Origin: Bretschneidera sinensis
Taxonomy: Eukaryota > Streptophyta > Magnoliopsida > Brassicales > Akaniaceae
Length of the DNA stretch: 64,000 nucleotides
Assembly (NCBI GenBank): GCA_023935145.1
Contig: CM043698.1
Coordinates: 17,983,001-18,047,000 of the forward strand
Reading direction: 5' to 3'
Every line of letters begins with the position of its first letter. Position 1 is the first letter of the stretch. Under the pieces are notes generated by a model. That model was not told where the DNA came from. It saw only the letters and a program-made list of their open reading frames with translations, and made no database searches. The position numbers and the translations under genes were made by a program. Positions 1-10,966 of this stretch are shown in pieces.

Positions 1-2
1 GA

Positions 3-1932
3 CAAAATAAACTAGAGGCAAGAGCTTTGAGGTGTATTTTCATTGGCTACCCATGTGGAACCAAGGGTTATAAATTGTGGTGTATGGAGCCTGGCCAACA
101 GAAATGTATCATTAGTAGAGACGTGGTTTTTGATGAGTCTAAAATGGCAAACCTACAAAGCCATGTTACTAAGAACAGTGTTACAAAGGAGGGTGTTCCA
201 ATTGAGGTGGAGCTGCAACAACAAGAAACAGTGGCTGACCAAAGGACTGGAGTGCATGTTCAAGGTAGAGATGTAGAAGACCAGCAAGAAACAGAACCAG
301 AAACCAGATTGGATGACTACAATCTAGTGAGAGATAGACAAAGAAGAACCATTAGACCACCAGAGAGGTATGGCCATGCAGACTTGATCTCCTACGCATT
401 GAGTGTTGCAGAAGAGATTGAAGAGGCTGAACCAAACAACTACAAGGAAGCTCTGAAGAGTAAGGAGAGACACAAGTGGGCTGATGCAATGGATGAGGAA
501 ATAGCTTCTCTGATGAAAACAAAACCTAGGAGCTCTTGGACAGACCAAAGAACCAACGAATAGTAGGCTGTAAGTGGATATTCAAGAAGAATGAGGGAAT
601 ACCAGGAGTGGAAAAGGCCAGGTATAAAGCCAGGCTAGTTGCAAAGAGATTCACACAGGTTTAAGGGATTGATTTCAATGAAATTTTTTCACCTATGGTA
701 AAACATTGCTCAATCAAGTTGATTTTAGTATTAGTGGCTCAATATGACTTGGAACTGGAGCAGTTAGATGTTAAAACTGTTTTCTTACATGGAGAGTTGG
801 AAGAAACCATCTATATGGATCAGCCAGATGGGTACTGCACTTCTGAAACCAGGGACAAAGTCTGTTTGCTAAGGAAATCATTGTATGGACTTAAACAAAG
901 TCCAAGACAATGGTGTAAAAGATTTGATGAGTTTATGTTGAGGATTGGTTTTGTTAGAAGCAGCTACGATAGTTGTGCATACATGAAGAAGCAAGATGGT
1001 GACATAAGTACTTACCTGCTCCTGTATGTAGATGATATGCTAGTAGCTAGCAGAAGCAAGGAGGAAGTCTAGAAGATTAAAGGTATGCTCAACTCAGAAT
1101 TTGACATGAAGGACTTGGGGCCTGCCACGAAGATCTTAGGGATGGAGATCACAAGAGACAGAAAGAAAAGCAGCTTGTTCTTGTCTCAGAAGTCATATAT
1201 TCAGAAAGTATTAGTAAGGTTCAATATGTATGAGGCCAAGCAGGTTACAACACCAATTGGTCAACACTTTAGATTGTCAAACTCTCAAGCACCTGAGAGT
1301 GAAGATGAGAAACGATACATGGAGAGTGTCCCTTATGCCAGTGGGGTTGGTAGCATTATGTATGAGATGGTTTGCAGCAGGCCAAACTTGGCTTATGCTG
1401 TCAGCATTATAAGCAGGTTTATGGAAAATCCTGGACAAGCTCACTGGGAAGCTTTGAAGTGGACCTTTAGATACTTAAAGGGTACTACTGAGTTGGGACT
1501 GTTGTTTAAAAAGCAAGAGAATGAAAGGGATAAGGTGGTTGGCTATGTGGACTTTCATTATGCAAGGAGCATTGACACTAGGAAGTCACTGACTATATTC
1601 ATTTTTACAGTCTTTGGTACTGCAGTCAGCTGGAAGTCCAATATGCAATCTGTTGTAGCTCTTTCAACAACAGAGGTTGAATACAGCCGAAGGTTGTAAC
1701 ATTGTTTTGTGACAACCAAAGCACAATTCACTTGACCAGGAACCAGGTCTTTCATGAGAGGTCTAAGCATATAGACGTGAAGCTTCATTTTGTGAGGGAT
1801 GTTGTTGCTAAGGGTTCGATAACAGTGGAAAAGATACCCACTGAAGAGAATCCAGCTGACATGCTTACAAAGGCATTACCTGCAGCTAAGTTCAGACACT
1901 GTCTGGACTTAGTGAACTCAACTAAGGAGTAA
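3..1932 (+). pseudogene. Decayed Copia pol: integrase tail, reverse transcriptase, RNase H
   Basis: Open pieces lie at 27-563, 695-1072, 1085-1699 and 1702-1932 with stops or frameshifts between them. The first is the integrase C-terminal part and linker (GYPCGTKGYKLW, then DRQRRTIRPPERYGHADLIS). The second holds reverse transcriptase motifs QLDVKTVFLHGELEE and YVDDMLVASR. The third continues RT (DMKDLGPATKILGMEI). The last two carry the RNase H region (WKSNMQSVVALSTTEVEY, then DNQSTIHL and HIDVKLHFVRD). A TAA in the segment near 661 breaks the conserved KARLVAKRFTQ stretch. It cannot make a complete polyprotein. The same lesions are present at 38089-40459. Confidence 0.92.
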
Positions 1933-2003
1933 AAGCCCTTCGGGGCTGAGAGGAGGGAATGATCATCATGGAGGTTTTGTAATTGGGAGTCAAGGTGGAG
2001 AAT

Positions 2004-2552
2004 TGTTGTGGTGACTCACAATTACTGGACTAAGGCAATGCCTTGAATCAGGAGGTGGTTATGACAGTTGGAGGCCAAAACTGTCATAACTAACTCGGTT
2101 ATAACTGTCAGTGGCCTTGATAGTTGGTAAAAGGAAAAGAAAGCTTCTGATTGGTGAACCAGTCAACTTGGAAGGATCATTGGCTATATATATATATATA
2201 ATGATGTAAGTGAGTTGAGAGGGTTCAAAAGAAATCAATTGGGCTTGTAATGAGAGGTTGAGAAGTTTTGGGAAACACATTGAGGGACTTAGGAAACTTA
2301 TATCGGGTTTGAGAGTGAGAGTTTGAAACAGAGTTCATCCCTGTGTTTGAAGCCTTTGTTGATTGTCTTAGTGAATTCTTTTGATTCCCTCCCCATGGAT
2401 GTAGGTCACATTGACTGAACCACGTAAAGCTTTGGTGTTCTTGGTTACTGTTTTTTTTTTCTTGACTGTTGATTTGTGTTCACGTGGTTAGAATCTGACT
2501 CTGTCTTGTTCTGTGTTCGTACTCAGTGGTTTTTTGGTAGATTTTCATAACA
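2004..2552 (+). repeat. 3' LTR of Copia-T copy A (549 bp)
   Basis: It starts TGTTGTGGTG and ends TTTTCATAACA, giving TG...CA termini. It is the counterpart of 40531-41077 and of the 5' LTR at 36088-36636. It contains a short (TA)n run near 2185 whose length differs between copies. The flanking attgc after 2552 is the target-site duplication. Confidence 0.92.
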
Positions 2553-2701
2553 ATTGCTATGAGCAACATTTTCTCATCTACACTCAAACATTATCGTCAA
2601 CTTTCTGTAAAGTAGATTGCATTAAAAATCTCTATATTAAAGTCGAATTCAATCATTATTTTTACTGCAACCTGGGAAAGGAGTGGGTCTATATAGGGTA
2701 A
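2553..2701 (+). pseudogene. Aspartic protease-like fragment (duplicate of 41078-41226)
   Basis: The reading frame after the LTR gives CYEQHFLIYTQTLSSTFCKV, which looks like the cysteine-rich stretch after the first catalytic Asp of plant A1B (nepenthesin/CND41-type) aspartic proteases. The matching upstream half with the DTGSS motif is seen only before the complete Copia copy (up to 36087). In copy A that half would lie outside the window. The frame ends at 2701. It is only a fragment, and family assignment rests mainly on the other copy. Confidence 0.55.
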
Positions 2702-5163
2702 CTTATGTATGATGGTTTTTTCTTAATTTTATGGACGAGGTCAGAAATTTCTTCTAAATAGAGCCAAAATATATGACCCTCATCATCCATGAAAGAGGCT
2801 TACATATAGATGTGGAAACAAATACTAATTGATATTTATTATATATGGGGTAATACTATAAAATACTAGTTAATACTGGATATATTGTGTATGTACTCTG
2901 CGTATGTTATGCATGTACTGTGCATATGTTGTGCACGTGCATAAAATATGCATATTTATCACAATTGTAGATTAAAATAATAATTAATCTTCATCCTTAA
3001 TAAGCATGCAGATGATTTTAGTTTATGCGCCTACAATTGTTGATGGAAGATGATGAGAAGAAGCCCAAAATGAAACTACTACCTGCTGGAGAAGGCATTT
3101 CGACACATGCCACGAAATGGTAAAGCCCAGAATTCCATTCCAGTTTCATATCCTTAAAGTCAAGTACACTTAATTTCTTCCAATCTCCTATCACTCAAAT
3201 TGTTTGCCGATCAAACCATCCTTTGGACACTCAGATGCAACGCCGCATCACCTTCGATATATCAGCAAAAAGACTCCTTCACTCCAAATGGCTGCCAGTG
3301 AATTATGTATAGTAATTGAATTCCCTTGTTCTTAATTATATTGAAATAAAACTTAATTACTAATTACTAGTTATCTCTTCTGCCAGTAAAAGATCTTTGA
3401 TGGAGCAGAATCCAATCTCTTGTTTTTATTGATTTTTCTTTTTTTTATATATCAAACTTAGACACCATTCTAAGTTGTACAATAGTTTTAATTGATAACC
3501 TTCCATTTCTTTATGAACTAGTGTCAACTGAAAAAATTTGTTTTAATATATATATATGAGTTTGTTAATTTACCCAGGACTAATTTAGCAATATACCTCA
3601 CTTTATATCTTAATTAATTATAAAATTAAAACTATATAATTTCATGTTTAAAATTAAAAAATTGACATATGGCATCATCTAAATGCTTTTAAAAAAATTG
3701 CATTTATTTGAAAGAATCTATATTTATAGAAACGTATAAAACACATGTAAAATAGACATATGGCAACATCTATGGGCACTAACTAATAAAATCAGGTCAA
3801 ATAGACACGAAATAAAAATCTCATTTTGATTCCCTTCGTGTTATTAATGAGGTTCCAAAAAAAATTCAATGTAATTACAAAAAACTACCAGTGGAACTCT
3901 CGGCAAAAAAAAATATGTACTAGTTCATTAATTTATGTATGTATTGAAACCATTTTGTACTCAAAATATCACTAATTTATCTCCTTATTTATACAACTAC
4001 AAGTGACTTCACAGGTTGAAAATATTGGCACTCACAACATTTTGTTTTCTTAATCACTCTCTACACTAAAAGTAACCCAAAGAATATATTTTGGAACAAA
4101 TAAACAAAAATTTTATGCAACTCATTTACAATTTCATGCATTATAATGTTTGAAAGGACAATAATTACAGAATTGAGTTCGTTTGTTGTAAATCCAATTT
4201 ATAGAATTTATAAATGACTCAATAAAATAAATAGCATAAAACTGTGTTCATCAAAATATATTTTATCTCTTTAATTTCTCCCTCTTCAATGAAAAAATAA
4301 AAAGTATTTTGTATCATGCATAACCTTTTTGGTTATATATAATATTTAGAATGCTATGATATTTTAGGAAATAAACATTAAATTTTATTCTAAACATTCT
4401 AAATATAAAAATTAATTGATTTATATACTTTAATATAAAAAAAATTAAACATGAGAATTCATTTGCAATTGAAAATGATTTTTTTTCAATTCATTTAAAT
4501 ATAAAACAAATTATATTTTATTTGGTTTCAAACATAACGTAAGTCCATTCCCATTACACAAATTTTTAGGTAGATTAGATCAAAATGGAGGCACATTTAA
4601 CCACGGTTAACTTTGATCTTGTTAATTGGTTCAAAAAAATCTAAACTTAATTTTCTATCGTTAAGCACAGTTAAAAATCAGGTCTACCACGGAGATAATT
4701 CTTAATTAGATATAGTCAATGAATATTTCTTAGACTAAAAATACACTTTCATATAGAGAGAGTTAAAATTTCTCCGGAACTGGTCAGATAGTAATATATA
4801 TATATATATATTATTCTTCGAATTTCCTATATTTCTATTTGATTATTCTAAGCTGTAGAAGGATTTCAATTGGCAGCCTTCCATTTATTTATGAACTAGT
4901 GTCAACTTAAAAAAAAAAAGTTATATATGAGTAATGCTGCTTGAAACCCCCCAAACCCGATCACAGGTTATATGAATCAATCAGTCATGTTTCATTGAAG
5001 GAATTTTTTGTTAGATTTAGTTTAAAATTAATATTTTAAATTATCTCAAAATTTTATTAGTAATTTTTAAATTTTTTATTGACAACATTATTTTTTAAGT
5101 CTCACATTTACATTAACGTTACTGATAAAACTCATTAAAATTATTAGTAAAATTTCGAACTAA
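2702..5163. other. AT-rich noncoding flank, duplicated at 41227-43735
   Basis: I find no convincing gene. The stretch is nearly identical to 41227-43735, and its second half (from about 3600) is related to 26100-27850. It holds an (AT)9 run at 4794-4811. In copy A the sequence near 4945-5020 has diverged from the other copies. It ends at the deletion junction inside GLR-A. Confidence 0.8.
4794..4811. repeat. (AT)n microsatellite, 18 bp
   Basis: This is a simple AT repeat at the position that holds 60 bp of AT in the duplicate at 43317-43376 and 38 bp at 27119-27156. The flanks (gtaat on the left, tattcttcgaatttcc on the right) are shared. Confidence 0.9.
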
Positions 5164-6569
5164 TTTCGCTTAATGGATTCCATTTTTTCTCTATTTTGAG
5201 TGACATTCAGGATTGCCCTGGAAAAATATGGGAGCAGAGGTGACCCTTGAGCGAAAGCCTGATTGAAGCAAGAAAAGTAGATTTCTGATCAGTTTAATGA
5301 AATTAATTGAATGTACAATATCATAAATTAATTTTATGTTTTTCAAATGATCAGTAATTGTAATATACTTATAAGCACAAATGTCACCGTAGCTGCTAAG
5401 GGTATTATTCATCACCAATGTACTTAAACTTAATGTAGACATAGCAAAGCATTATATATAAAGAAGCATATACGCCTTATAATTCTAAGCATAATTAAGG
5501 TGGAAATGAAAGAGGGATTGCTAAAATTAACACTAACAAAGCCAAGTCCATCAGTTTTGTAGGTTGGTCCTGTCATTGTGTATTTATCGCAATACTTAGC
5601 AAGAAAGAGCTTAAGAGTGAGTTTTCCTTCAACAATAGCAGTAACACCACCATTATGGCTACCCTTTGACAACGCTTCATTGTACTCATCCGCCGACCCA
5701 TAATCCTTCAACTTGGACTCATTGAAATTAAACTGTCCTGTCAGAAGATTTTTCACAAAGGAACGCCTTTGGTATCCGACATAATCACCGTTCCTTTGGA
5801 GTTCATGAATATCAACAACTGCTGGCTGGATACGTTCTGCTGTCAACAATGAGGCTAAGTTTGCGGTATAGCTTTGTGTCAGGATAAGTACCACAAAGAC
5901 CCATATGATCAGCACAAATTTTGACCAGTTGTTCATTGCCTTTTCCCCTGATATATAACATGAAAAATAGTTTTAATTAATTTTAAAACCATGTTATAAG
6001 CTTGGCTAAATATAAATCCCATAATCCGAGAAAAGAAAAACATTAGTTCTAAATAGGTTATAAGAGAATTACAATGAGCAAACACAAGAATTGAGAAGGA
6101 GAACCAAAAAATTTCTCCAAGTTGTTTCTCCAATTGATCCTTTCTTGTTCGATGTTCAAGAATCCATACAACCAAACCTGTGGAGATGAAGGCTACCACA
6201 ATTGTTAACCAAAGCTGCCAACTTAGCGGCTTCAAGAAAATCCAGATATTCTTCCTCTCATTTTCTTTGATTTTCACTACCATCGTCACATCTGATTCTA
6301 TGTAAGGTAGAGTAAAGTCAACATAAAGTGATCGATTCGATGTAATCGATACGTCTCCCACAACAGCATCGAATTTCTGCATGTTTCCATTCACATGGAA
6401 AGTGAAGGGTTAGACAGAGATGATAGAAAGAAAATAAAAAACAGAGAAATACAAAGAAGGAAGACTAAAGTTGCACACCTGAAGTTTAATCTGGTAAAGA
6501 AGCTCGTCGTAAGTCCCTGCCCTCTCTCTGGAGCTGTTTACGAAGGGAATGAATTTGTGTGGAACAGCA
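5164..6569 (-). pseudogene. GLR: GLR-A: glutamate receptor-like channel, truncated at both ends
   Basis: This is a remnant of a plant ionotropic glutamate receptor homologue, a plasma-membrane cation channel gated by amino acids. What is left: the last 91 bp of exon 2 (6479-6569), exon 3 (6073-6376; FDAVVGD, NRSLYVDFTLPY, the M1 helix and pore FWFSFSILVFAH), exon 4 (5538-5947; M3 with the gate motif SYTANLASLLT, then the S2 lobe to YKTDGLGF) and about 92 bp of exon 5 (up to 5258; AFAQGSPLLPYFSRAIL). The amino-terminal domain and most of S1 are missing because the copy runs into a truncated Copia LTR at 6570. Exon 5 stops after MESIKR at a deletion junction (5161-5167), so helix M4 is gone. 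Exons 4-5 match GLR-D exactly at protein level. Confidence 0.93.
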
Positions 6570-6725
6570 TGTGAGAATTGAAGAGAGTGAAGAGAAGTGA
6601 GAATTGAAGAGAGTAAAGAGTTGTACAAATGCTTGCTTGATTTCTTCTATACAATTATGAGTATATATAGGCTGTTAAAGAAAAAATATCATCCTTAAAA
6701 CATGGATGAAAACATGGCCTAAAGT
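6570..6725 (-). repeat. Truncated Copia-2 LTR at the broken end of GLR-A
   Basis: The sequence from TGTGAGAATTG to gcctaaagt matches the first part of the 274-bp LTR at 50976-51249, at exactly the same place in GLR exon 2. Thus the insertion predates the A/D duplication. After 6725 the LTR stops and runs into the flank ttcaatcttgattggtg, the same join that follows LTR-like repeats at about 32920. The rest of the element and the GLR 5' exons are absent. Confidence 0.88.
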
Positions 6726-9700
6726 TTCAATCTTGATTGGTGTAAAGTTATATATTTTATGCAATCACAAATAAAGCAAATCGGACACAAAAATAATCTT
6801 AACTTATAAGCTATAGACAAATTTTTAACAATATTATGGTATATCTTTTCCTTTTAATCCAATTGTCTACATGCAAACAATAGATATACGTTGATGCCTG
6901 ATTTATTATTAAATATATGTTGAGTTTTTAACTTAATCTCTTTTATACAATTTTAAATTTGATATTATTTTTTTTTATCAAACTTTAGTATTATGTAATA
7001 TATTTCTCGTAGAGATATAAACTTATAAATACGTAAAATTAATTTTATATTATTTTAATTATGAGAAATATAAAAAAAATCAATGCAGAATCGCACGCAT
7101 ATTATTGTTAAAAATTGTCATTATAATGAAAGATCAATACCGCTTGCATTATTAGAAATATCAAGGGTTCCATCATATTTTGAAAGAAATTTTTTTAAAA
7201 AATATTATAATTGAAAATTAATCCAACCAACTTGTAAGTTAGATGTGACGGTGCTTAAAATTAATACCCCTTATATGTAATTAACTATACTTAACAATTG
7301 GAGCAATATGATTGTTGAAAAGTTATAAAGAGGGAAATTAAATGATTTGTATTTAAGATTAAAATAATATCAAATTTACGATAAAATTGATTAGCAACTG
7401 TAAAAGTCTTGCCACTGGTTGTACTTGCACATCAACTTAAAAAAGATAAAACCAATCTAACAAAAAAAATAGAAAAAAACACATATTGCTTTCAGTATTG
7501 ATCAATTTATGGAGCCCATGGTTCCTGTTACTGTGCACGAATATTCATCGAATTGTGAACTTGAAGCCAATCAGTGCATATAGTAGAACCAAAATTTTCG
7601 TTTTGACTGGATTTATTTCTAGCTTATAATTATAATTAAGTGTTTTAATTGACCAATCTTTAAGTAGGTTTTAGTGTTTTTCTTTATTTAATAGCACATC
7701 AACTTTTTTACAACGATGATCTAATCTAATCTATTCTTAATTCTTACTTACCAACACAATCACTTTTCGAGAATTATCAACTTGAAAATTGAACTCAATA
7801 CCTCAATTCGAGTGCATTTAATTTGTGACAATAACTATTTATTCCTATCAACTATTTTTCCATTAATATTGGCAGTCATTGTTTCTACCAACTTGTCATT
7901 AATATTAGCAGTTTTTATCTTGTGGAGAAAGTGGTTTTACCACAAGTAAAATATCATCTCTTATCACACAAGTCAAGAACCACACCCACTGGTACAATTT
8001 CCTTGGACCCTGCTGACTGCTCACATGAAAGACTAAGCAAAAGAAAACAGAGGAGGTGTTGCTGATTTCCCATTGTCAATCAATGCAAGTTAGCTAGCTC
8101 CGATGGGCAAGCAACCTAGCCTTATTTGTACCCTCACATTTCAAGTACTTGTATTTATTAGATTTTAATTAACATTTTATTTTTGATTGTCTTTAGATTT
8201 TAATTTAGTAAGACAATAGTACACGTAATCTAAATATTGTTTTTATCCTATTATTTTTGTATTTTTCATATAAAAAATTTGAATTTACGCGGATGACTTT
8301 GTTGACTGTGCTGGATGCAATATAGTACAAAGACTTGACATTGCATGAAGACTTTGGTGGCCTCTAAAAATTGAAGCATGGTTTGGTTTGGTGCATCAAT
8401 TTGCTTCTCATGCTGTACAAAGACTTGACATTCATTGTCTACAATGTTTTGCCATATGTTATGGTTGTGGATATACGTGTATAATACTCCTTCATGTCCA
8501 GCATGGACCCATTTTGAGTGTGACAAACCACAAACGCTAGTTTTCCTTTGTAAGCGGAGCTTAAGACAAAGAAATTAAATTAGATTTACTTATATTTGTT
8601 CTCTTTCCAACAAAGTGGGATGTCTGATTTGCTTGGCCATCTGTAACTTGGTCATAAATTACAAAGGACAAGGAACCTCTGTTTTCATTCATAACTAGAT
8701 ACGGGCCCATACATTTGTGTGTGTCGTAGCTCCACGCTTGGGACCTTTATTTTCTTTCTTTCATTTTTGCCTTTATAAAGCAAATACCCTCTACACATGG
8801 CAGCATTTCAATGTGCTACAATGTAAAAGAGGTTTGACTAATATAGAGAAAGAATGGTGATTTGTCCCAATATTTATTGTGATAAATTGACTTGTTAGAT
8901 GCAATCCAAGTCAACTTTAACGAATCCAAAGCCAGGCTGTTGAATTGACTGCGTCCAGGCATAAAAATACGAATTTAATAAAACTTTAAAAACAAAACCA
9001 GCAAATTAGTGACATACATCAACTGCAGAAATATGACCCGACTTAGAAAACTTAATTCGATTAATTCAAAACTCAATTTGTTTGAAATTTAAAAACATAT
9101 TAAAATAATATAATTCAAACTCGAAACACGAAACGAACAGTGTCCAAAATTATTCGAAACTTGAAATGACCCAAATTTGAACGATCCGAAACTTGAGAGA
9201 ATCTGAATCTGAATCCGAATTCGATTTGACCTGAAGCCCGAAACAACCAGACTCAAAACCAGAATTAACCTGATTTTTTATAATAAAAATATTTTTTTTG
9301 TTAAACTGATTGTGATAAAATAGAAATTGTTATCTCATTATCTTATATAGTTATAATTATAAATAAAATGTAGGTAAAATGAGTATTGAATTTGAAATTT
9401 ACTTGAAACACAATACTAATATACTATAACTTTATAAATTGTTCATTTTACTTTTATAGTTTGGTTATCGATTTCACAAATAAAAAAAGAAGTATGATAT
9501 TTCTTAGCTTTGAAGTACACTACACAAACAATAGTTCAATTACACTACGTTGGGAAAGCCAACAGAAAAAAGAAGAAGAAGAAATTAGAAGGTTTGATGG
9601 TTGATAACTCACATTTGTTATGACTTTTGACATTGTTTTCATTAATTTGAATTGATACAAGGCTACAATGGAATAAAAACCAATATGGTAAAAAAATCAA

Positions 9701-10966
9701 GTTCTTTTACTACATGTCCAATGAGTTGTTTGAGTTCATTCTTGCTACTTTGAAATTTATAACTATTTATGGTCAAATATATCTTCACTTATATGATTGT
9801 ATCACTTTAATTTGAAAAATTAAATATGGATTTTCAAGAAGACATTTTAAAGAATCTGGATTTTTGCTACTTTGAATACTTATTTGGGTTATAAATAAAT
9901 ATTCATTTATGTATGTATATATTTGAAATTTTTATTTTTTTATTGGCTTATCATATAATTTTTTAATTTTTTGTTCTTTATATGCATCGATATTTCTATA
10001 TCTTAGTTTTATATTCACATAGTTAATTTCATGTGACATATGTAATATGAAATGCATTCTTAAATTGTTAATTGGATATTAAAGATCATTTCAATTGAAT
10101 ATATAGTTTTTCATAATTTTGTTTCTTATGCAATCTTATTTTTTAAAATCAAGATTAACTTGATTAGATTCTTTATATCAGTCATTATCATTTTTTACTT
10201 TTATAGGGATCATGATTTGGGCTTTATATCTCAAATATTTATAAAACCAAAACTATATGGTTTTGATGGATTAAAAAAATAAGAAGCATGTCAAAATAAT
10301 AAGTCTCATAAAAAAGAGTATTCTGAAATAATTATATCAATAGATTCAAGTTAGTTTACAATTTAACTATCAAATTGATTAGATAATTTTATATTGAAAT
10401 TTTATTTTAAAAATTTTCACATTTAGTTTTAATTTATTAGGTTTTATTATTGTAGAGTTTATGAATTGAGCTTTATATCCCAATTAATTATAAAAACAAT
10501 ACTATTTTTATCGAACTTTATTATTTTAGCCTTTAAAAAGTTTATGGATTGGATTTTCTTTTTCTTTTGAGACGATGGAATAGACTTTATATCTTAATTA
10601 ATTATAAAATCAAAACTATATAATTTCATGTTTAAAATTAAAAAAAAAATTTGATATATGATATCATCTAAAAGAACGTCGAAACAAGAAAGAATTACAT
10701 CTACCATTTCATTTACTCTCATTTCCTTGTATATCCAAACAAAAAGTTAGTTTTTACGTTCTTTTATTTATTTTCAGAATTAACCTTTCATGAAGATAAT
10801 TTCGCACAAATGGTTTTATTTGTACACGAACAATACAACTAGACTGGCGATACCTAGTGTCGATAAGTTTTAAAGAAAACTACTATTAGTTTTTACACAA
10901 CTGGTTATAAAAATATTCACAAGAAACGAAAAAGCACTGATAAATTAATCATGATGTCTATCAATT
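6726..10966. other. Noncoding spacer between GLR-A and GLR-B, built of duplicated blocks
   Basis: 6726-8170 is the GLR upstream flank, matching 15800-17215 and in part 32920-33900. 7843-10672 is repeated at 23350-26180 with an offset of 15507 and is very similar, especially after about 8190. 10673-10966 is the GLR 3' flank, shared with 27860-28127 and 43830-44122. An 86-codon open frame (8266-8526, minus) recurs in the second copy, but shows no family features. About 9040-9260 is a degenerate run of short gaaac/ccgaa-like words. Confidence 0.8.

Larger units (their letters stand above)
1..2552 (+). mobile_element. Copia LTR retrotransposon, 3' part (Copia-T copy A), cut by the window edge
   Basis: This is the 3' half of a Ty1/copia element of the Tnt1-94 type. 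It matches 38528-41077 almost base for base; I noticed about half a dozen substitutions in the first 2 kb. It keeps part of integrase, the reverse transcriptase, RNase H and the 3' LTR, and lacks gag and the 5' LTR because the window starts inside it. The base pairs that follow (attgc) are the target duplication seen on both sides of the complete copy at 36088-41077. Copies A and B share the same premature stops, so they come from duplication of one decayed element and not from two insertions. Confidence 0.93.

Noticed and set aside
5191..5442. 83-codon frame repeated at 11286-11537 and 49597-49848 as a separate small gene
   Set aside because: It covers the intron between GLR exons 4 and 5 plus a bit of exon 5 in another frame.
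6410..6628. In-frame fusion of LTR text with the GLR exon 2 tail, suggesting an LTR-driven short receptor (also at 50816-51034)
   Set aside because: The frame begins on a TTG codon with a TAG not far upstream. There is no ATG in the LTR part, so a fusion protein is not supported.
8266..8526. 86-codon minus-strand open frame, repeated at 23773-24033
   Set aside because: Its presence twice is explained by duplication of the whole block. The product has no recognisable features and the frame is short and AT-rich.
9040..9260. gaaac/ccgaa-rich text as a protein-coding or regulatory repeat (also 26620-26790, 15440-15560, 22510-22680)
   Set aside because: The words are degenerate with no fixed period. 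They look like decayed repeat DNA of a kind common in plant intergenic regions.
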